A stretch of DNA of 7,175 bases from Pseudomonadota bacterium (GCA_021829055.1 JAJZCS010000100.1:1-7175), one strand, 5' to 3'; shown: positions 1-6,862, numbered from the stretch's first letter. Notes: generated by a model from the sequence alone, not told the origin. Program-made: numbers and translations.

Positions 1-39
1 ATCGGCCTCAAAGCTGGAATCGGAAACATTTTTGGTCAC
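1..39 (-). CDS. trxA: Thioredoxin-like protein, N-terminal fragment (runs off the left edge)
   Basis: Only 13 codons are in the window, reading M(V)TKNVSDSSFEAD towards base 1. This matches the usual start of alphaproteobacterial thioredoxin 1 (a short leader, then a V-S/T-D-x-S-F-x-x-D segment before the WCGPC active site, which would lie outside the window). Thioredoxin is a cytosolic disulfide reductase kept reduced by thioredoxin reductase. I chose the GTG at 39 because an AAGGAG Shine-Dalgarno at 47-52 sits 7 bases from it. An in-frame ATG at 43-45 is only 1 base from the same site. The GTG overlaps the stop of a 25-codon frame (36-113) as GTGA. The identification rests on a very short stretch, so it is tentative; the presence of a translated start here is more secure than the name. 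Confidence 0.5.
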   Translation of the reverse strand, partial: MTKNVSDSSFEAD

Positions 40-113
40 AGGCATTCTCCTTGCAAATCAACGATAAAAATGGCGTTCCGGCGCCATAGGATCAAGACCG
101 GCGTATCCGACAT
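36..113 (-). CDS. Possible 25-codon leader peptide upstream of the thioredoxin-like gene
   Basis: A small frame starts at ATG 111-113 and ends at TGA 36-38. It has a GGGAG element just upstream (114-118), with a very short spacing that weakens the case. Its stop overlaps the proposed GTG start of the next gene as GTGA, the usual arrangement for translational coupling. The peptide begins MSDTPVLILW and ends near LQGECL. The terminator-like hairpin lies inside this frame, so ribosomes translating it would cover the hairpin. I recognise no family. It may be chance; conservation in related genomes would decide. Confidence 0.25.
   Translation of the reverse strand: MSDTPVLILWRRNAIFIVDLQGECL
46..52 (-). 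promoter_or_regulatory. Shine-Dalgarno site deciding the start of the thioredoxin-like gene
   Basis: The minus strand reads AAGGAGA here. It leaves 7 bases to the GTG at 39 but only 1 base to the ATG at 45, so it favours the GTG as the true start codon. It is the clearest ribosome binding site in the left part of the window. Confidence 0.6.
65..88 (-). terminator. Intrinsic-terminator-like hairpin between hpnL and the thioredoxin-like gene
   Basis: On the minus strand a perfect 6-bp stem, ATGGCG paired with CGCCAT (bases 70-87), encloses the 6-base loop CCGGAA and is followed by a run of T. It lies about 60 bases past the hpnL stop and so can end the hpnL transcript. Only about 25 bases separate it from the next start codon, which leaves no room for a promoter. 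It could therefore act as an attenuator for the downstream gene instead of a simple end point. Confidence 0.6.
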
Positions 114-148
114 TCTCCCAATGCTAGCCGCATGGGTTGGAACATAGG

Positions 149-1153
149 TCAGCTCCGGGTGGAAATGGGATGTAGCCGACGTGCCTCGATACCCTGCCAG
201 ACCAGCAAGACTGGTACCGCGATGATGAGGTCTCGCGCTCGTCGTAGCAAGGAAACCGAGAGCGCGATATCGGGTGGTACACCAAACGCTGCGCCGAGCA
301 AGGTATAGGCAGCTTCCTGTACTCCGACGCGCCCCGGAACAAAAAAGGCGGCGGCAAGAATCGCATGCAGCATCGATTCGATCGCGATCGCCTGTAGGAG
401 GGAGATGTGCGCCCCGAGAGCATGAAAGGCGACATAGCCCGCAACTCCTGTGCCAAACCAGCAAGTCAGATGCAGGGCACCAGCCCCCAGCAGCCGATAG
501 GGTTCAGCGTAGATTTCATCCAGGGCGGTTTGTAGACGGTCAGCACGTAACGCCGCCGCATCGCCGGACTGCCCGGCGATGCGCGTTGCGAGAGCTCGGA
601 ATAATCTGCTTCCGCCTTGCTGCACGAAAACAAATGTCCCTCCACTAATCAGGGCAATAGCCAACCCAATACTAATCGGCAAAATCAAACGTTGGCCCGG
701 TAGAGTCACGGCCAAAACGACCAAGCCAATGGTGATGAAAACGAGTTCAGAAAGGAACTCAACAGTGACGTCCGCAAGAGTCGAGGCTGCGGCATCGGCA
801 AAGCCGACGCCACCGAGGGTAATGGCCCGACCACCGAGCACAAATCCGCCAAGGTGCGAAAAAGGCAAAAACTCTCCTGCGGCGTCGCGTACCAAGCGCC
901 CCCAAAACAGGAGCCAGAAGTTTCCACCGTTACGATTGCGCAGTAATACTCGCCAGGCCATTGCGAGCCCTACGACAATGGCACCCTGGGTAAGGAGATA
1001 TTCGACGAAGCCAACAACGCTGATTTGGGCGAGTGCGTCAATAACATCATGCCACCCGAGCCAAGCGATCACGATCGTGAACAATGTTAGGCCCATCAGC
1101 ACGGCCAACGCCGGCCAAATGCCGACGCGCATCATGGGACGAGGCACCGTCAC
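149..1153 (-). CDS. hpnL: HpnL-type integral membrane protein (hopanoid-associated, LPG-synthase TM family)
   Basis: A 334-residue polytopic inner-membrane protein of the family that shares the transmembrane domain of lysylphosphatidylglycerol synthase. Hydrophobic segments lie at about residues 11-34, 46-71, 128-150, 155-178, 220-246 and 253-273, with another near 305-320. Two features point to the HpnL group: GRLVRDAAGEFLPFSHLGGF (about 85-104), and the C-terminal stretch PGRVGVQEAAYTLLG (273-287) followed by SLLRRARDL. HpnL genes are often found with hopanoid genes and are thought to act in hopanoid or lipid handling, but the biochemical role is not settled; no other hpn gene is visible here. 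The start is uncertain: GTG at 1153, or ATG at 1135 or 1132, none with a clear Shine-Dalgarno. The gene follows ilvN after 189 bases and is followed by the hairpin at 65-88. Confidence 0.85.
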   Translation of the reverse strand: MTVPRPMMRVGIWPALAVLMGLTLFTIVIAWLGWHDVIDALAQISVVGFVEYLLTQGAIVVGLAMAWRVLLRNRNGGNFWLLFWGRLVRDAAGEFLPFSHLGGFVLGGRAITLGGVGFADAAASTLADVTVEFLSELVFITIGLVVLAVTLPGQRLILPISIGLAIALISGGTFVFVQQGGSRLFRALATRIAGQSGDAAALRADRLQTALDEIYAEPYRLLGAGALHLTCWFGTGVAGYVAFHALGAHISLLQAIAIESMLHAILAAAFFVPGRVGVQEAAYTLLGAAFGVPPDIALSVSLLRRARDLIIAVPVLLVWQGIEARRLHPISTRS

Positions 1154-1342
1154 AATCGTTGCGCCAGGTCAAGGATACCGGGTGCACGATAGCCGCGGGG
1201 CACGCAGAGCCATGGCAGTCCATCGTACATCGGCGGAGTAGCTCACAATATCGGACAAAGAGAGGTGATCTTCACGAGTGGATTCACTTCACTTTTTGGT
1301 GCAATCCGCATGTCATGCATCCGGGCTCACAACGCTTGCTGC

Positions 1343-1861
1343 TTAGATTGTGCGCGTGCCGCGAGCAATCGCGGCAACACCGGTACGCGAAATCTCGACT
1401 AGTCCGAGCGGACGCATGAGGTCAAGAAAGGCATCAAGCTTGTCGGTCGCACCTGTCAGTTCAAACACGAAGCTTTCTGTGGTCGCGTCGATAACGCGTG
1501 CGCGAAACGCATCTGCGAGGCGGAGCGCTTCGGCGCGTTTCTCGCCGGCACCGACAACTTTGATCAGGGCCAGTTCACGTGCCAGATGTGGACCTTCGCG
1601 TGAGAGATCGGCGACGCGATAAACCGGAACAAGGCGATCAAGCTGCGCCTTAATTTGTTCAATAACCATCTCGGTACCGGTTGCCACAATGGTGATCCGG
1701 CTACGGCGCCGGTCATCATCCACAGGCGCAACAGTGAGGCTGTCGATATTGTAGCCACGACCCGAGAATAATCCAATCACGCGAGCGAGAACGCCAGACT
1801 CATTTTCAACCAAAACGGAAATCGTGGCCGCTCGAAGGCTCTCTTGCATTATTGCGCTCAT
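1343..1861 (-). CDS. ilvN: Acetolactate synthase small (regulatory) subunit
   Basis: A 172-residue regulatory subunit (IlvH/IlvN type) that binds the catalytic subunit, raises its activity and carries valine feedback control in the family. The N-terminal ACT domain spans about residues 12-85, with the conserved [20 protein letters not shown] (18-37) followed by NIDSLTVAP. The C-terminal domain spans about 92-170, with [22 protein letters not shown] and ARTG-like [14 protein letters not shown]. The length is normal for the two-domain form (about 160-175 residues), so it is not the short enteric IlvN type. The ATG at 1859-1861 overlaps the ilvB stop as ATGA, with AAGGA at 1873-1877 upstream; a second in-frame ATG lies four codons in. 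The overlap suggests coupled translation that keeps the subunits in balance. Confidence 0.96.
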   Translation of the reverse strand: MSAIMQESLRAATISVLVENESGVLARVIGLFSGRGYNIDSLTVAPVDDDRRRSRITIVATGTEMVIEQIKAQLDRLVPVYRVADLSREGPHLARELALIKVVGAGEKRAEALRLADAFRARVIDATTESFVFELTGATDKLDAFLDLMRPLGLVEISRTGVAAIARGTRTI

Positions 1862-3639
1862 ACCAGGACCAGTCCTTCGTCGGTTATGCCAGCCGCCTCA
1901 TCCTCGTGCTCCGGGCCAAGAATCATCTCATTATGAGCAGCTCCTGAGGGAATCATCGGAAAGCAGTTTTCACGTGGATCAACGCAGATGTCAGCAATCA
2001 CCGGCCGATCGGTCGCGATCATTTCCGCAATCACGGGGTCGAGATCATCGATGGTCTTGGCGCGCAGTCCAACCGCATGAAAACTCTCGGCAAGTTTCAC
2101 AAAATCGGGCAAGGCAGCAGAATAACTCTCCGAATAGCGGCCGCCGTGCAGCAACTCCTGCCACTGGCGTACCATTCCCATATATTCGTTGTTAAGGATA
2201 AAGATTTTTACAGGAAGACGGTACTGCGCGAGCGTGCCTAGTTCCTGAATGTTCATCAGGATGCTGGCTTCGCCTGCAATGTCGATGACCAGCGCATTCG
2301 GGTAAGCTGTTTGGACACCCACAGCTGCCGGCAAGCCGTAGCCCATGGTGCCGAGACCGCCCGACGTCATCCATCGATTGGGTTTTTCGAAGCGGTAATG
2401 CTGGGCAGCCCACATCTGATGCTGGCCGACCTCCGTTGTAACATATGTATCCCGCTCGCGGGTCATTTCCCAGAGACGCTTGATTGCGTGTTGAGGCTTG
2501 ATGACCGCGCCGGGTGAAACGCTTTGCGTGTATTTCAGGGAATCTTTGCGTCGCCATGACTCGATGCGTTGCCACCAATGGGCGAGAGCGGCATGGTCCT
2601 GGCGGGTCGGGTCAGATTTCCAGGTGTCGATCAATGCTCGGAGCGCTGCGCGTGCGTCTGCCACAATTGGGATGTCAACGATGACATTCTTGTTAATATT
2701 CGAGGGATCGATATCGACGTGGATCTTCTTTGATCCGGGGGCAAAAGCATTCAGACGCCCGGTTACCCGATCATCAAAGCGGGCCCCGAGATTGAGCATG
2801 ACATCACAACCATGCATCGCGAGGTTTGCTTCATATGTTCCATGCATTCCCAGCATACCCAGGAATTGCGGGTTAGCTGCTGGGAATGCGCCCAAGCCCA
2901 TCAACGTTGATGTGACAGGTGCGCCCACCAAACCGGCGAACTCAGCCAGCAACTGTGCGGCTTCTGGGCCAGCATTGATGACGCCTCCCCCCGTATAGAA
3001 AATCGGCCGCCGAGCGCCTTTTATTAGAGCAACCGCGTCAACGATCCGTGTTGCGTCTGGCTCGATACGGGGACGGTAGCTACGATGCGGTCCTTTGGCG
3101 GCCTCGGCGTATGGTGCAGGATTGATAAGGATATCCTTTGGCAGGTCGACGAGAACCGGTCCTGGACGTCCGGTTTTCGCGACATGGAATGCTTCGTGCA
3201 CGACGCGGGCGAGATCTTCGGCCCGCTTGACCAGATAATTGTGCTTAGTGGCTTGTCGGGTGATGCCGGTCGTGTCAGCTTCCTGAAAAGCATCATTGCC
3301 AATCAGATGGGTCGGGACCTGCCCTGTCAAACAGACGAGCGGAATCGAATCCATCAATGCGTCGACGAGGCCCGTGACAGCGTTTGTCGCGCCCGGGCCA
3401 GACGTCACCAAGACGACGCCCGTCCTGCCTGTCGAGCGAGCGTAGCCTTCAGCGGCGTGCACAGCTGCCTGCTCATGTCGTACCAAGATGTGCCGGATCG
3501 CATTTTGCTGGAATAGCGCGTCATAAATTGGCAATACGGCGCCACCGGGATAGCCGAAAATGACTTCGACGCCTTGCTCCTTCAGAGCCCGCAGTAAAAT
3601 TTCAGCACCAGAGGCGGATTGCTGGGTCACGATGTTCAT
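1858..3639 (-). CDS. ilvB: Acetolactate synthase large (catalytic) subunit
   Basis: A 593-residue thiamine-diphosphate enzyme that condenses two pyruvates to acetolactate, or pyruvate with 2-oxobutyrate to acetohydroxybutyrate. This is the first common step of valine, leucine and isoleucine synthesis. Three domains are visible: the PYR domain (about 8-175) with the catalytic Glu56 in [15 protein letters not shown] and the [13 protein letters not shown] motif; the central FAD-binding type domain (about 195-335) with [10 protein letters not shown]; and the PP domain (about 395-560). The cofactor motif starts at 456 as GEAS and ends with NN at 483-484, followed by [10 protein letters not shown]; most relatives have GDAS or GDGS. 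I chose the ATG at 3639. An in-frame TTG at 3699 adds 20 unlike-family residues and overlaps the miaA stop. The gene lies 56 bases after miaA and overlaps ilvN by 4 bases. Confidence 0.97.
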   Translation of the reverse strand: MNIVTQQSASGAEILLRALKEQGVEVIFGYPGGAVLPIYDALFQQNAIRHILVRHEQAAVHAAEGYARSTGRTGVVLVTSGPGATNAVTGLVDALMDSIPLVCLTGQVPTHLIGNDAFQEADTTGITRQATKHNYLVKRAEDLARVVHEAFHVAKTGRPGPVLVDLPKDILINPAPYAEAAKGPHRSYRPRIEPDATRIVDAVALIKGARRPIFYTGGGVINAGPEAAQLLAEFAGLVGAPVTSTLMGLGAFPAANPQFLGMLGMHGTYEANLAMHGCDVMLNLGARFDDRVTGRLNAFAPGSKKIHVDIDPSNINKNVIVDIPIVADARAALRALIDTWKSDPTRQDHAALAHWWQRIESWRRKDSLKYTQSVSPGAVIKPQHAIKRLWEMTRERDTYVTTEVGQHQMWAAQHYRFEKPNRWMTSGGLGTMGYGLPAAVGVQTAYPNALVIDIAGEASILMNIQELGTLAQYRLPVKIFILNNEYMGMVRQWQELLHGGRYSESYSAALPDFVKLAESFHAVGLRAKTIDDLDPVIAEMIATDRPVIADICVDPRENCFPMIPSGAAHNEMILGPEHEDEAAGITDEGLVLV

Positions 3640-3695
3640 CCTGGGTAGGGTCCTGTTTCGGTTATCGTCAGCGGTAGCCGTCAACCTTGAGCGCG

Positions 3696-4673
3696 TCAAT
3701 ATTTTGAATTAATAAATGAAATGGTTTTGTCGCGAATGCTTTCCGAATATTCTATATCATCACCGATTCTTGCACAGATCGTCAAAGTGAGACGCTGATC
3801 TGCAAGTTTCTGATGGCGGAACCAGGTTGTCTGGCGTCGTGTATAGGCCACGGTCGCTGCGACTGCGCGTTGGACCGCTTCTTCAAGAGTAATCCTGCCA
3901 TCAAGATACTCGAACAATTCGGGTACGCCATGTGCACGTAAGCCTGGCAGGCGTCGATCGAGGTTGCGGGAAGCTACTGCTCGAACCTCATCAAGTGCAC
4001 CGTCCTGGAGCATTGTTCTGAAGCGAGTTTTGATTGCCACGCGCAATTCATCACGCGGGGGCTCAAGAAGTATAAGGACCGGCTCGAAGCCGGCTAATGG
4101 TGTGGCAGGCTGAGTCTGCCAGAAGGCCAGACCCTGCCCCGTTCCAATTAACACTTCTGCGGCCCGAACAAGGCGCTGGGAGTCGGTGGGTTTCAGTTTT
4201 GCGCTGGTGCCAGGGTCATGCGTCATGAGCCACGCGTGTAGCCAAGCCGGGCCATGTACTGCGAGCATCGCTCGCGCTTCAGCCCGCGCGGCGTCTCCCG
4301 GATTTGGGATTGGGGCCAGCCCATCGATAAGAGATTTAAGGTACATCCCGGTGCCACCACACAAAATTGGATTCCGGCATGCATCAAGCTCGACCTTGGC
4401 TGCCTGAGACCACCAAGCGGCATCAACTTTTTCTGTGAGTGTGCGTACACCATATAAACGATGTGGCGCACGGGCTTCATCTGCTGGCCTGGGGCGTGCG
4501 GTAATGATCCTCCAGTCTGTATAGCACTGCATTGCGTCGGCATTAATGACCGTGCCGCCGACCTGTTCGGCGAGAATGAGAGACAAGGCCGACTTGCCCG
4601 ATGCGGTTGGGCCGGCGACGACTGGCAGCCGTCTTGCGGCCTCTCGTGGAATTGCTTTACGCGCATCTGACAT
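3696..4673 (-). CDS. miaA: tRNA dimethylallyltransferase
   Basis: A 325-residue enzyme that transfers the dimethylallyl group to N6 of adenosine 37 in tRNAs reading codons that begin with U, the first step towards ms2i6A. Visible motifs are the P-loop GPTASGKS (21-28), NADAMQCY (44-51, where most members have DSMQ), ITARP (57-61) with PHRLYGV (70-76), [10 protein letters not shown] (106-115), [11 protein letters not shown] (161-171), [10 protein letters not shown] (245-254) and [10 protein letters not shown] (277-286). The chosen ATG at 4671-4673 leaves a short 18-residue lead before the P-loop. The same frame stays open to 5192, but that extension is antisense to serB. A GAGG at 4689-4692 is about 15 bases away, too far for a good ribosome site. 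The last 25 codons or so are unusually AT-rich and extend past the conserved core. It heads the leftward set miaA-ilvB-ilvN. Confidence 0.96.
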   Translation of the reverse strand: MSDARKAIPREAARRLPVVAGPTASGKSALSLILAEQVGGTVINADAMQCYTDWRIITARPRPADEARAPHRLYGVRTLTEKVDAAWWSQAAKVELDACRNPILCGGTGMYLKSLIDGLAPIPNPGDAARAEARAMLAVHGPAWLHAWLMTHDPGTSAKLKPTDSQRLVRAAEVLIGTGQGLAFWQTQPATPLAGFEPVLILLEPPRDELRVAIKTRFRTMLQDGALDEVRAVASRNLDRRLPGLRAHGVPELFEYLDGRITLEEAVQRAVAATVAYTRRQTTWFRHQKLADQRLTLTICARIGDDIEYSESIRDKTISFINSKY

Positions 4674-4674
4674 G
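4671..4674. promoter_or_regulatory. Nested divergent start codons (CATG) of miaA and serB
   Basis: The four bases CATG contain both the leftward miaA ATG (read from 4673) and the rightward serB ATG (from 4672). The genes thus overlap by two bases with no spacer. Both promoters and both ribosome-loading regions must lie inside the coding sequence of the opposite gene, and neither start has a good Shine-Dalgarno. Leaderless or alternative starts remain possible, but neither protein offers a better in-frame start. Confidence 0.7.
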
Positions 4675-5544
4675 AGATTTGTTCTGATCCTCGTCGCGCC
4701 ACGCGACAAGTTCTTGCTGTCGTTCGCCATCGTGAGACGTGTCCGCGCAGCGATAGGCGGTGGTGAGCCGGTTTGGCTTTCCCCCGATGAAGCGGCGGAA
4801 ATTCCATGCATGGCCGAGCCCTCGTGCGCATTAATTGCCGAGGCATTGGAAGGAGCCCCCGTAGACGCGCTTTGCGTCAAATCGCGCGGCCGGCGCAAGG
4901 CGGTACTCGTGGCTGACATGGACAGCACCATTGTTACTTCGGAAACGCTTGACGAGATTGCAATGGAGGCGGGGATTGGGAAAGAAGTAGCTGCGATTAC
5001 GAAGCGCTCGATGACCGGTGAAATCGACTTTGCTGATGCGTTGCGCGAGCGGGTGGCACTGATCAAAGGTCTTGATCTTGCCGCCTTGGAGCGCGCTTGG
5101 CGACGAATCGAGTTTACCCCAGGCGCACATGAAGTCGTTGCGACCATGCAGGCCAACGGGGCAACGACGGCGCTGGTGTCGGGAGGTTTCACCTACTTTA
5201 CGGGTAGGGTTGCAGCCGAACTGGGCTTTGATGTTCATTACGCCAACCAGTTGCTTGACGACGGTTTGCGGCTCACGGGTAGGGTAGCCGAGCCCATTCT
5301 TGACCGTGACGCCAAATGTGCGATCTTGCATAAGGTTGCCGCGGGGCGCGGTGTGCGGCTGGCAGCGACGATGGCAGTCGGTGATGGCGCCAACGATTTG
5401 ACCATGCTGGCAGATGCCGGAATGGGGATTGCATTTCATGCAAAGCCTATCGTGACGGCACACGCGAGCCTGCGGGTGCTCCACGCCGATTTGCGCGCCT
5501 TATTGTTCGTGCAGGGCTATTCAGCGTCAACGTTCCGGAATTGA
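4672..5544 (+). CDS. serB: Phosphoserine phosphatase
   Basis: A 290-residue HAD-family phosphatase that dephosphorylates O-phosphoserine to serine, the last step of serine synthesis from 3-phosphoglycerate. The catalytic domain has motif I DMDST (82-86; Asp82 as nucleophile, Asp84 as acid/base), the cap segment MTGEIDF (114-120; many relatives have MRGE), motif II SGGFTYFT (170-177), the motif III lysine at about 215 in DAKCAIL, and motif IV GDGANDLTML (237-246; Asp238 and Asp242 for Mg2+). The first 75 residues form the poorly conserved ACT-like N-terminal part seen in proteobacterial SerB. The ATG at 4672 is chosen because residues upstream in the frame are antisense to miaA. No clear Shine-Dalgarno precedes it, which is odd. 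Its ATG and that of miaA share one CATG. Confidence 0.96.
   Translation: MRFVLILVAPRDKFLLSFAIVRRVRAAIGGGEPVWLSPDEAAEIPCMAEPSCALIAEALEGAPVDALCVKSRGRRKAVLVADMDSTIVTSETLDEIAMEAGIGKEVAAITKRSMTGEIDFADALRERVALIKGLDLAALERAWRRIEFTPGAHEVVATMQANGATTALVSGGFTYFTGRVAAELGFDVHYANQLLDDGLRLTGRVAEPILDRDAKCAILHKVAAGRGVRLAATMAVGDGANDLTMLADAGMGIAFHAKPIVTAHASLRVLHADLRALLFVQGYSASTFRN
4693..4707. repeat. Perfect inverted repeat at the miaA/serB junction
   Basis: GTCGCG and CGCGAC form a perfect 6-bp stem around the 3-base loop CCA. On the serB side it covers codons 8-12 (V-A-P-R-D); on the miaA side it sits in the 5' leader, just before the weak GAGG. It could be an operator or an mRNA hairpin affecting initiation, but it could equally be a by-product of GC-rich coding sequence. 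Confidence 0.4.
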
Positions 5545-5547
5545 CGC
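5524..5547 (+). repeat. Inverted repeat across the serB stop codon
   Basis: GCGTCAA at 5524-5530 and TTGACGC at 5541-5547 pair perfectly around a 10-base loop that contains the palindrome TTCCGGAA. The serB TGA (5542-5544) lies in the right arm. There is no T-run after it, so it is not a classic intrinsic terminator. It may help end or protect the serB mRNA. Confidence 0.45.
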
Positions 5548-6018
5548 GATGAGATATAGAAATGGAGTAAAGGCAGATGGGAGCATAGGCGATGCTTCCC
5601 CTCCATCCATAACGGTTTTGTAATAATTTACGTTCATGTATGGGTTCATCGCTGCTCTGACTTCTCTGCGGAGCGCTGGAGAGCACGTCGCCGTATCTTC
5701 GTACCGGCAGCAACATTAAGATCGGACGTCCCGAACGCCGGATTTCTTCAGGATTACACTTCAGCAAGCCATGAAGCATAGGTCGGCCTTGAGTCGTGCT
5801 TGGAGGAATCGATTTAGAACCATGCTTCCGGGCGCTTGTGCCGCTAGACGCCGTGAAGATTGCGCTTTTCAAGTCATGACCTGGATTCCCGTGCTGCATC
5901 GGAGCATGGGAATCATCAGCCACTGAGCTAACTGGAAGCGATTGGGCAGTGCAAGAAAGCCTTGCCGGATCTGCCGCTCTCTGGGATGAAGGGGGGGACG
6001 CACAAAGGACGAGGATCG
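5545..6018. other. Gene-poor region between serB and the lipoprotein gene
   Basis: In 474 bases I see no convincing gene. A long minus-strand frame (5447-6046) exists, but it runs antisense into serB and into the lipoprotein start, and its translation shows no family features. The region holds an imperfect inverted repeat at 5579-5600 (GGGAGCAT against ATGCTTCCC, one bulged T), an AT-rich patch near 5613-5632, and a strong hairpin at 5884-5914. The promoter of the lipoprotein gene is presumably in here, but no -35/-10 pair stands out. Confidence 0.6.
5884..5914. repeat. Strong 12-bp hairpin in the serB-lipoprotein gap
   Basis: GATTCCCGTGCT and AGCATGGGAATC pair over 12 positions (11 Watson-Crick and one G-T on the plus strand) around a 7-base loop. 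There is no T-run on either side, so a simple terminator is unlikely. It lies about 105 bases before the lipoprotein start and could be part of a 5' leader, a small RNA, or a REP-like dispersed element. Only one copy is present in the window. Confidence 0.55.
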
Positions 6019-6489
6019 ATGAAGCGACAGAATGCACGGTCGGCATGCGTGCTGACCATACTATTGCTCAGCTTGTCGGGCTGCGGATCAAGTGCCCCGA
6101 ACAGGGTGGGTGGCGGAGCGGCTGGCGGTGCGGCGACGGGGGCAACCTTTGGCTTGATCGGAGGGCCCGTTGGCGTGATTGTCGGCGGGGCAATAGGCGG
6201 CGGTATCGGTGCACTGACGGCGGCAAATACGACGCCTAAACAGGTCAACCTGGGTAATCCTCCCTGGGCAGGCGGAGCAGTATCGGCACAGTCAACTGCA
6301 GAACCGACCGCTTCGTCTTTGCCGGCGTCAACGCCTCGCAGGCAAGTAAAATCTCAGGCTCTTACTTCCGGTGAGGGTGCCATAAGCGAGGCCACTCAAA
6401 ACGATTACGCGCCTGTCAATTCAGCATCGGGTGTACCAGAAAACCCGAGCAGCAATGCGGTACAGGCGCAGCCGCTGTTGCCGCCCTGA
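6019..6489 (+). CDS. Glycine-zipper lipoprotein (hypothetical)
   Basis: A 156-residue predicted lipoprotein. The signal peptide has basic residues (K2, R3, R7), a hydrophobic core and the lipobox LSGC at 19-22, so Cys22 would be lipidated; Gly follows, which suggests outer-membrane sorting. Residues 31-66 are rich in Gly and Ala with small residues at regular spacing (GGGAAGGAATGATFGLIGGP, then GVIVGGAIGGGIGAL). This resembles the glycine-zipper 2TM segments of 17-kDa-antigen-type proteins and may insert in a membrane or oligomerise. Residues 85-156 are low-complexity, rich in Ser, Thr, Ala, Pro and Gln, and probably disordered. The ATG at 6019 is preferred over an in-frame ATG at 5962 because it puts the signal peptide at the terminus and follows GAGG at 6011-6014. 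The specific function is unknown. Confidence 0.8.
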   Translation: MKRQNARSACVLTILLLSLSGCGSSAPNRVGGGAAGGAATGATFGLIGGPVGVIVGGAIGGGIGALTAANTTPKQVNLGNPPWAGGAVSAQSTAEPTASSLPASTPRRQVKSQALTSGEGAISEATQNDYAPVNSASGVPENPSSNAVQAQPLLPP

Positions 6490-6519
6490 CAAAAAATTCG
6501 GTGGGAGAAGGCGGCTTTT
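6480..6519 (+). terminator. Possible terminator of the lipoprotein gene
   Basis: GCCGCC (6480-6485, across the last codons) can pair with GGCGGC (6510-6515), which is followed by TTTT. The loop is long (24 bases), and GGCGG can also pair with CCGCC just downstream (near 6527-6531), so the structure is ambiguous and the call is weak. Confidence 0.3.
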
Positions 6520-6570
6520 GTGGCACCCGCCGAAGTCGGTAGAAATGGGCCCACGCAGGGAAGGGGCTTC

Positions 6571-6734
6571 ATGTTTTGTACAGCGGATCTGTCAAGGCCG
6601 AGTTGGCGCTTTTGAAGGGAACGTTTCAATGCGACGACTATGGATACCAGGCCGGGTGCGATCTCATGTTTGCCCGGAACCTTGAGCGTTTGGCCCAAAG
6701 CTTTACGATGCCAGCCTGCGAGAGGAAACTGTGA
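6571..6734 (+). pseudogene. Short coding-like stretch, possibly frame-broken at a T-run
   Basis: An ATG at 6571 follows a strong purine-rich site (GGGAAGGGG, 6558-6566, about 4 bases away) but reads only 14 codons before TGA. The frame reached by adding one T to the TTTT after the ATG is open to TGA 6732-6734 and gives a plausible peptide of about 54 residues with three cysteines (including CDDYGYQAGCDLMFARNLE). By my hand count its base composition by codon position (roughly 59, 43 and 67 percent GC) is coding-like. A TTG at 6576 could also start it without a frameshift. I recognise no family, and a coding-like pattern on the minus strand cannot be excluded. Confidence 0.25.
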
Positions 6735-6862
6735 CACGGCGCGAAAGCCTCAAGTGAGACGGGCTCGGCGCAGGAGGAACCGAACAGCAAGCTTGCTGCG
6801 TCGCCGGTGCAGCGGTTGGTTTTGGTGTTAATTTTATTTTATCGAGATCTCTGGTATTCTGT

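Noticed and set aside
1279..1300. Possible plus-strand terminator with TTTTT
   Set aside because: The stem is only 4-5 bp, and no plus-strand gene ends nearby.
3640..3699. TTG start giving a 20-residue longer IlvB
   Set aside because: The added residues are unlike IlvB family N-termini, and the ATG at 3639 begins a normal MN...SGAEIL start. The TTG only gains appeal from its overlap with the miaA stop.
4546..4671. Upstream extension of the serB frame by 42 codons
   Set aside because: It is antisense to the miaA P-loop region and does not resemble SerB N-termini.
4674..5192. N-terminal extension of the miaA frame by 173 codons
   Set aside because: It lies antisense to serB, lacks family motifs, and the MiaA P-loop is already close to the ATG at 4673.
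5870..5945. tRNA-like D-arm on the minus strand (TTAGCTCAGTGG)
   Set aside because: The D-arm words match, but there is no GTTCGA-type T-loop, no proper acceptor stem (only about 5 bp could pair) and no anticodon arm in the right place.
5447..6046. 199-codon minus-strand frame
   Set aside because: It overlaps the ends of two well-supported plus-strand genes and its translation has no recognisable features.
6405..6737. 110-codon minus-strand frame
   Set aside because: It overlaps the lipoprotein 3' end antisense and shows no family features; it mirrors the plus frame at 6543-6734 with shared codon-position bias, so the bias alone cannot support it.
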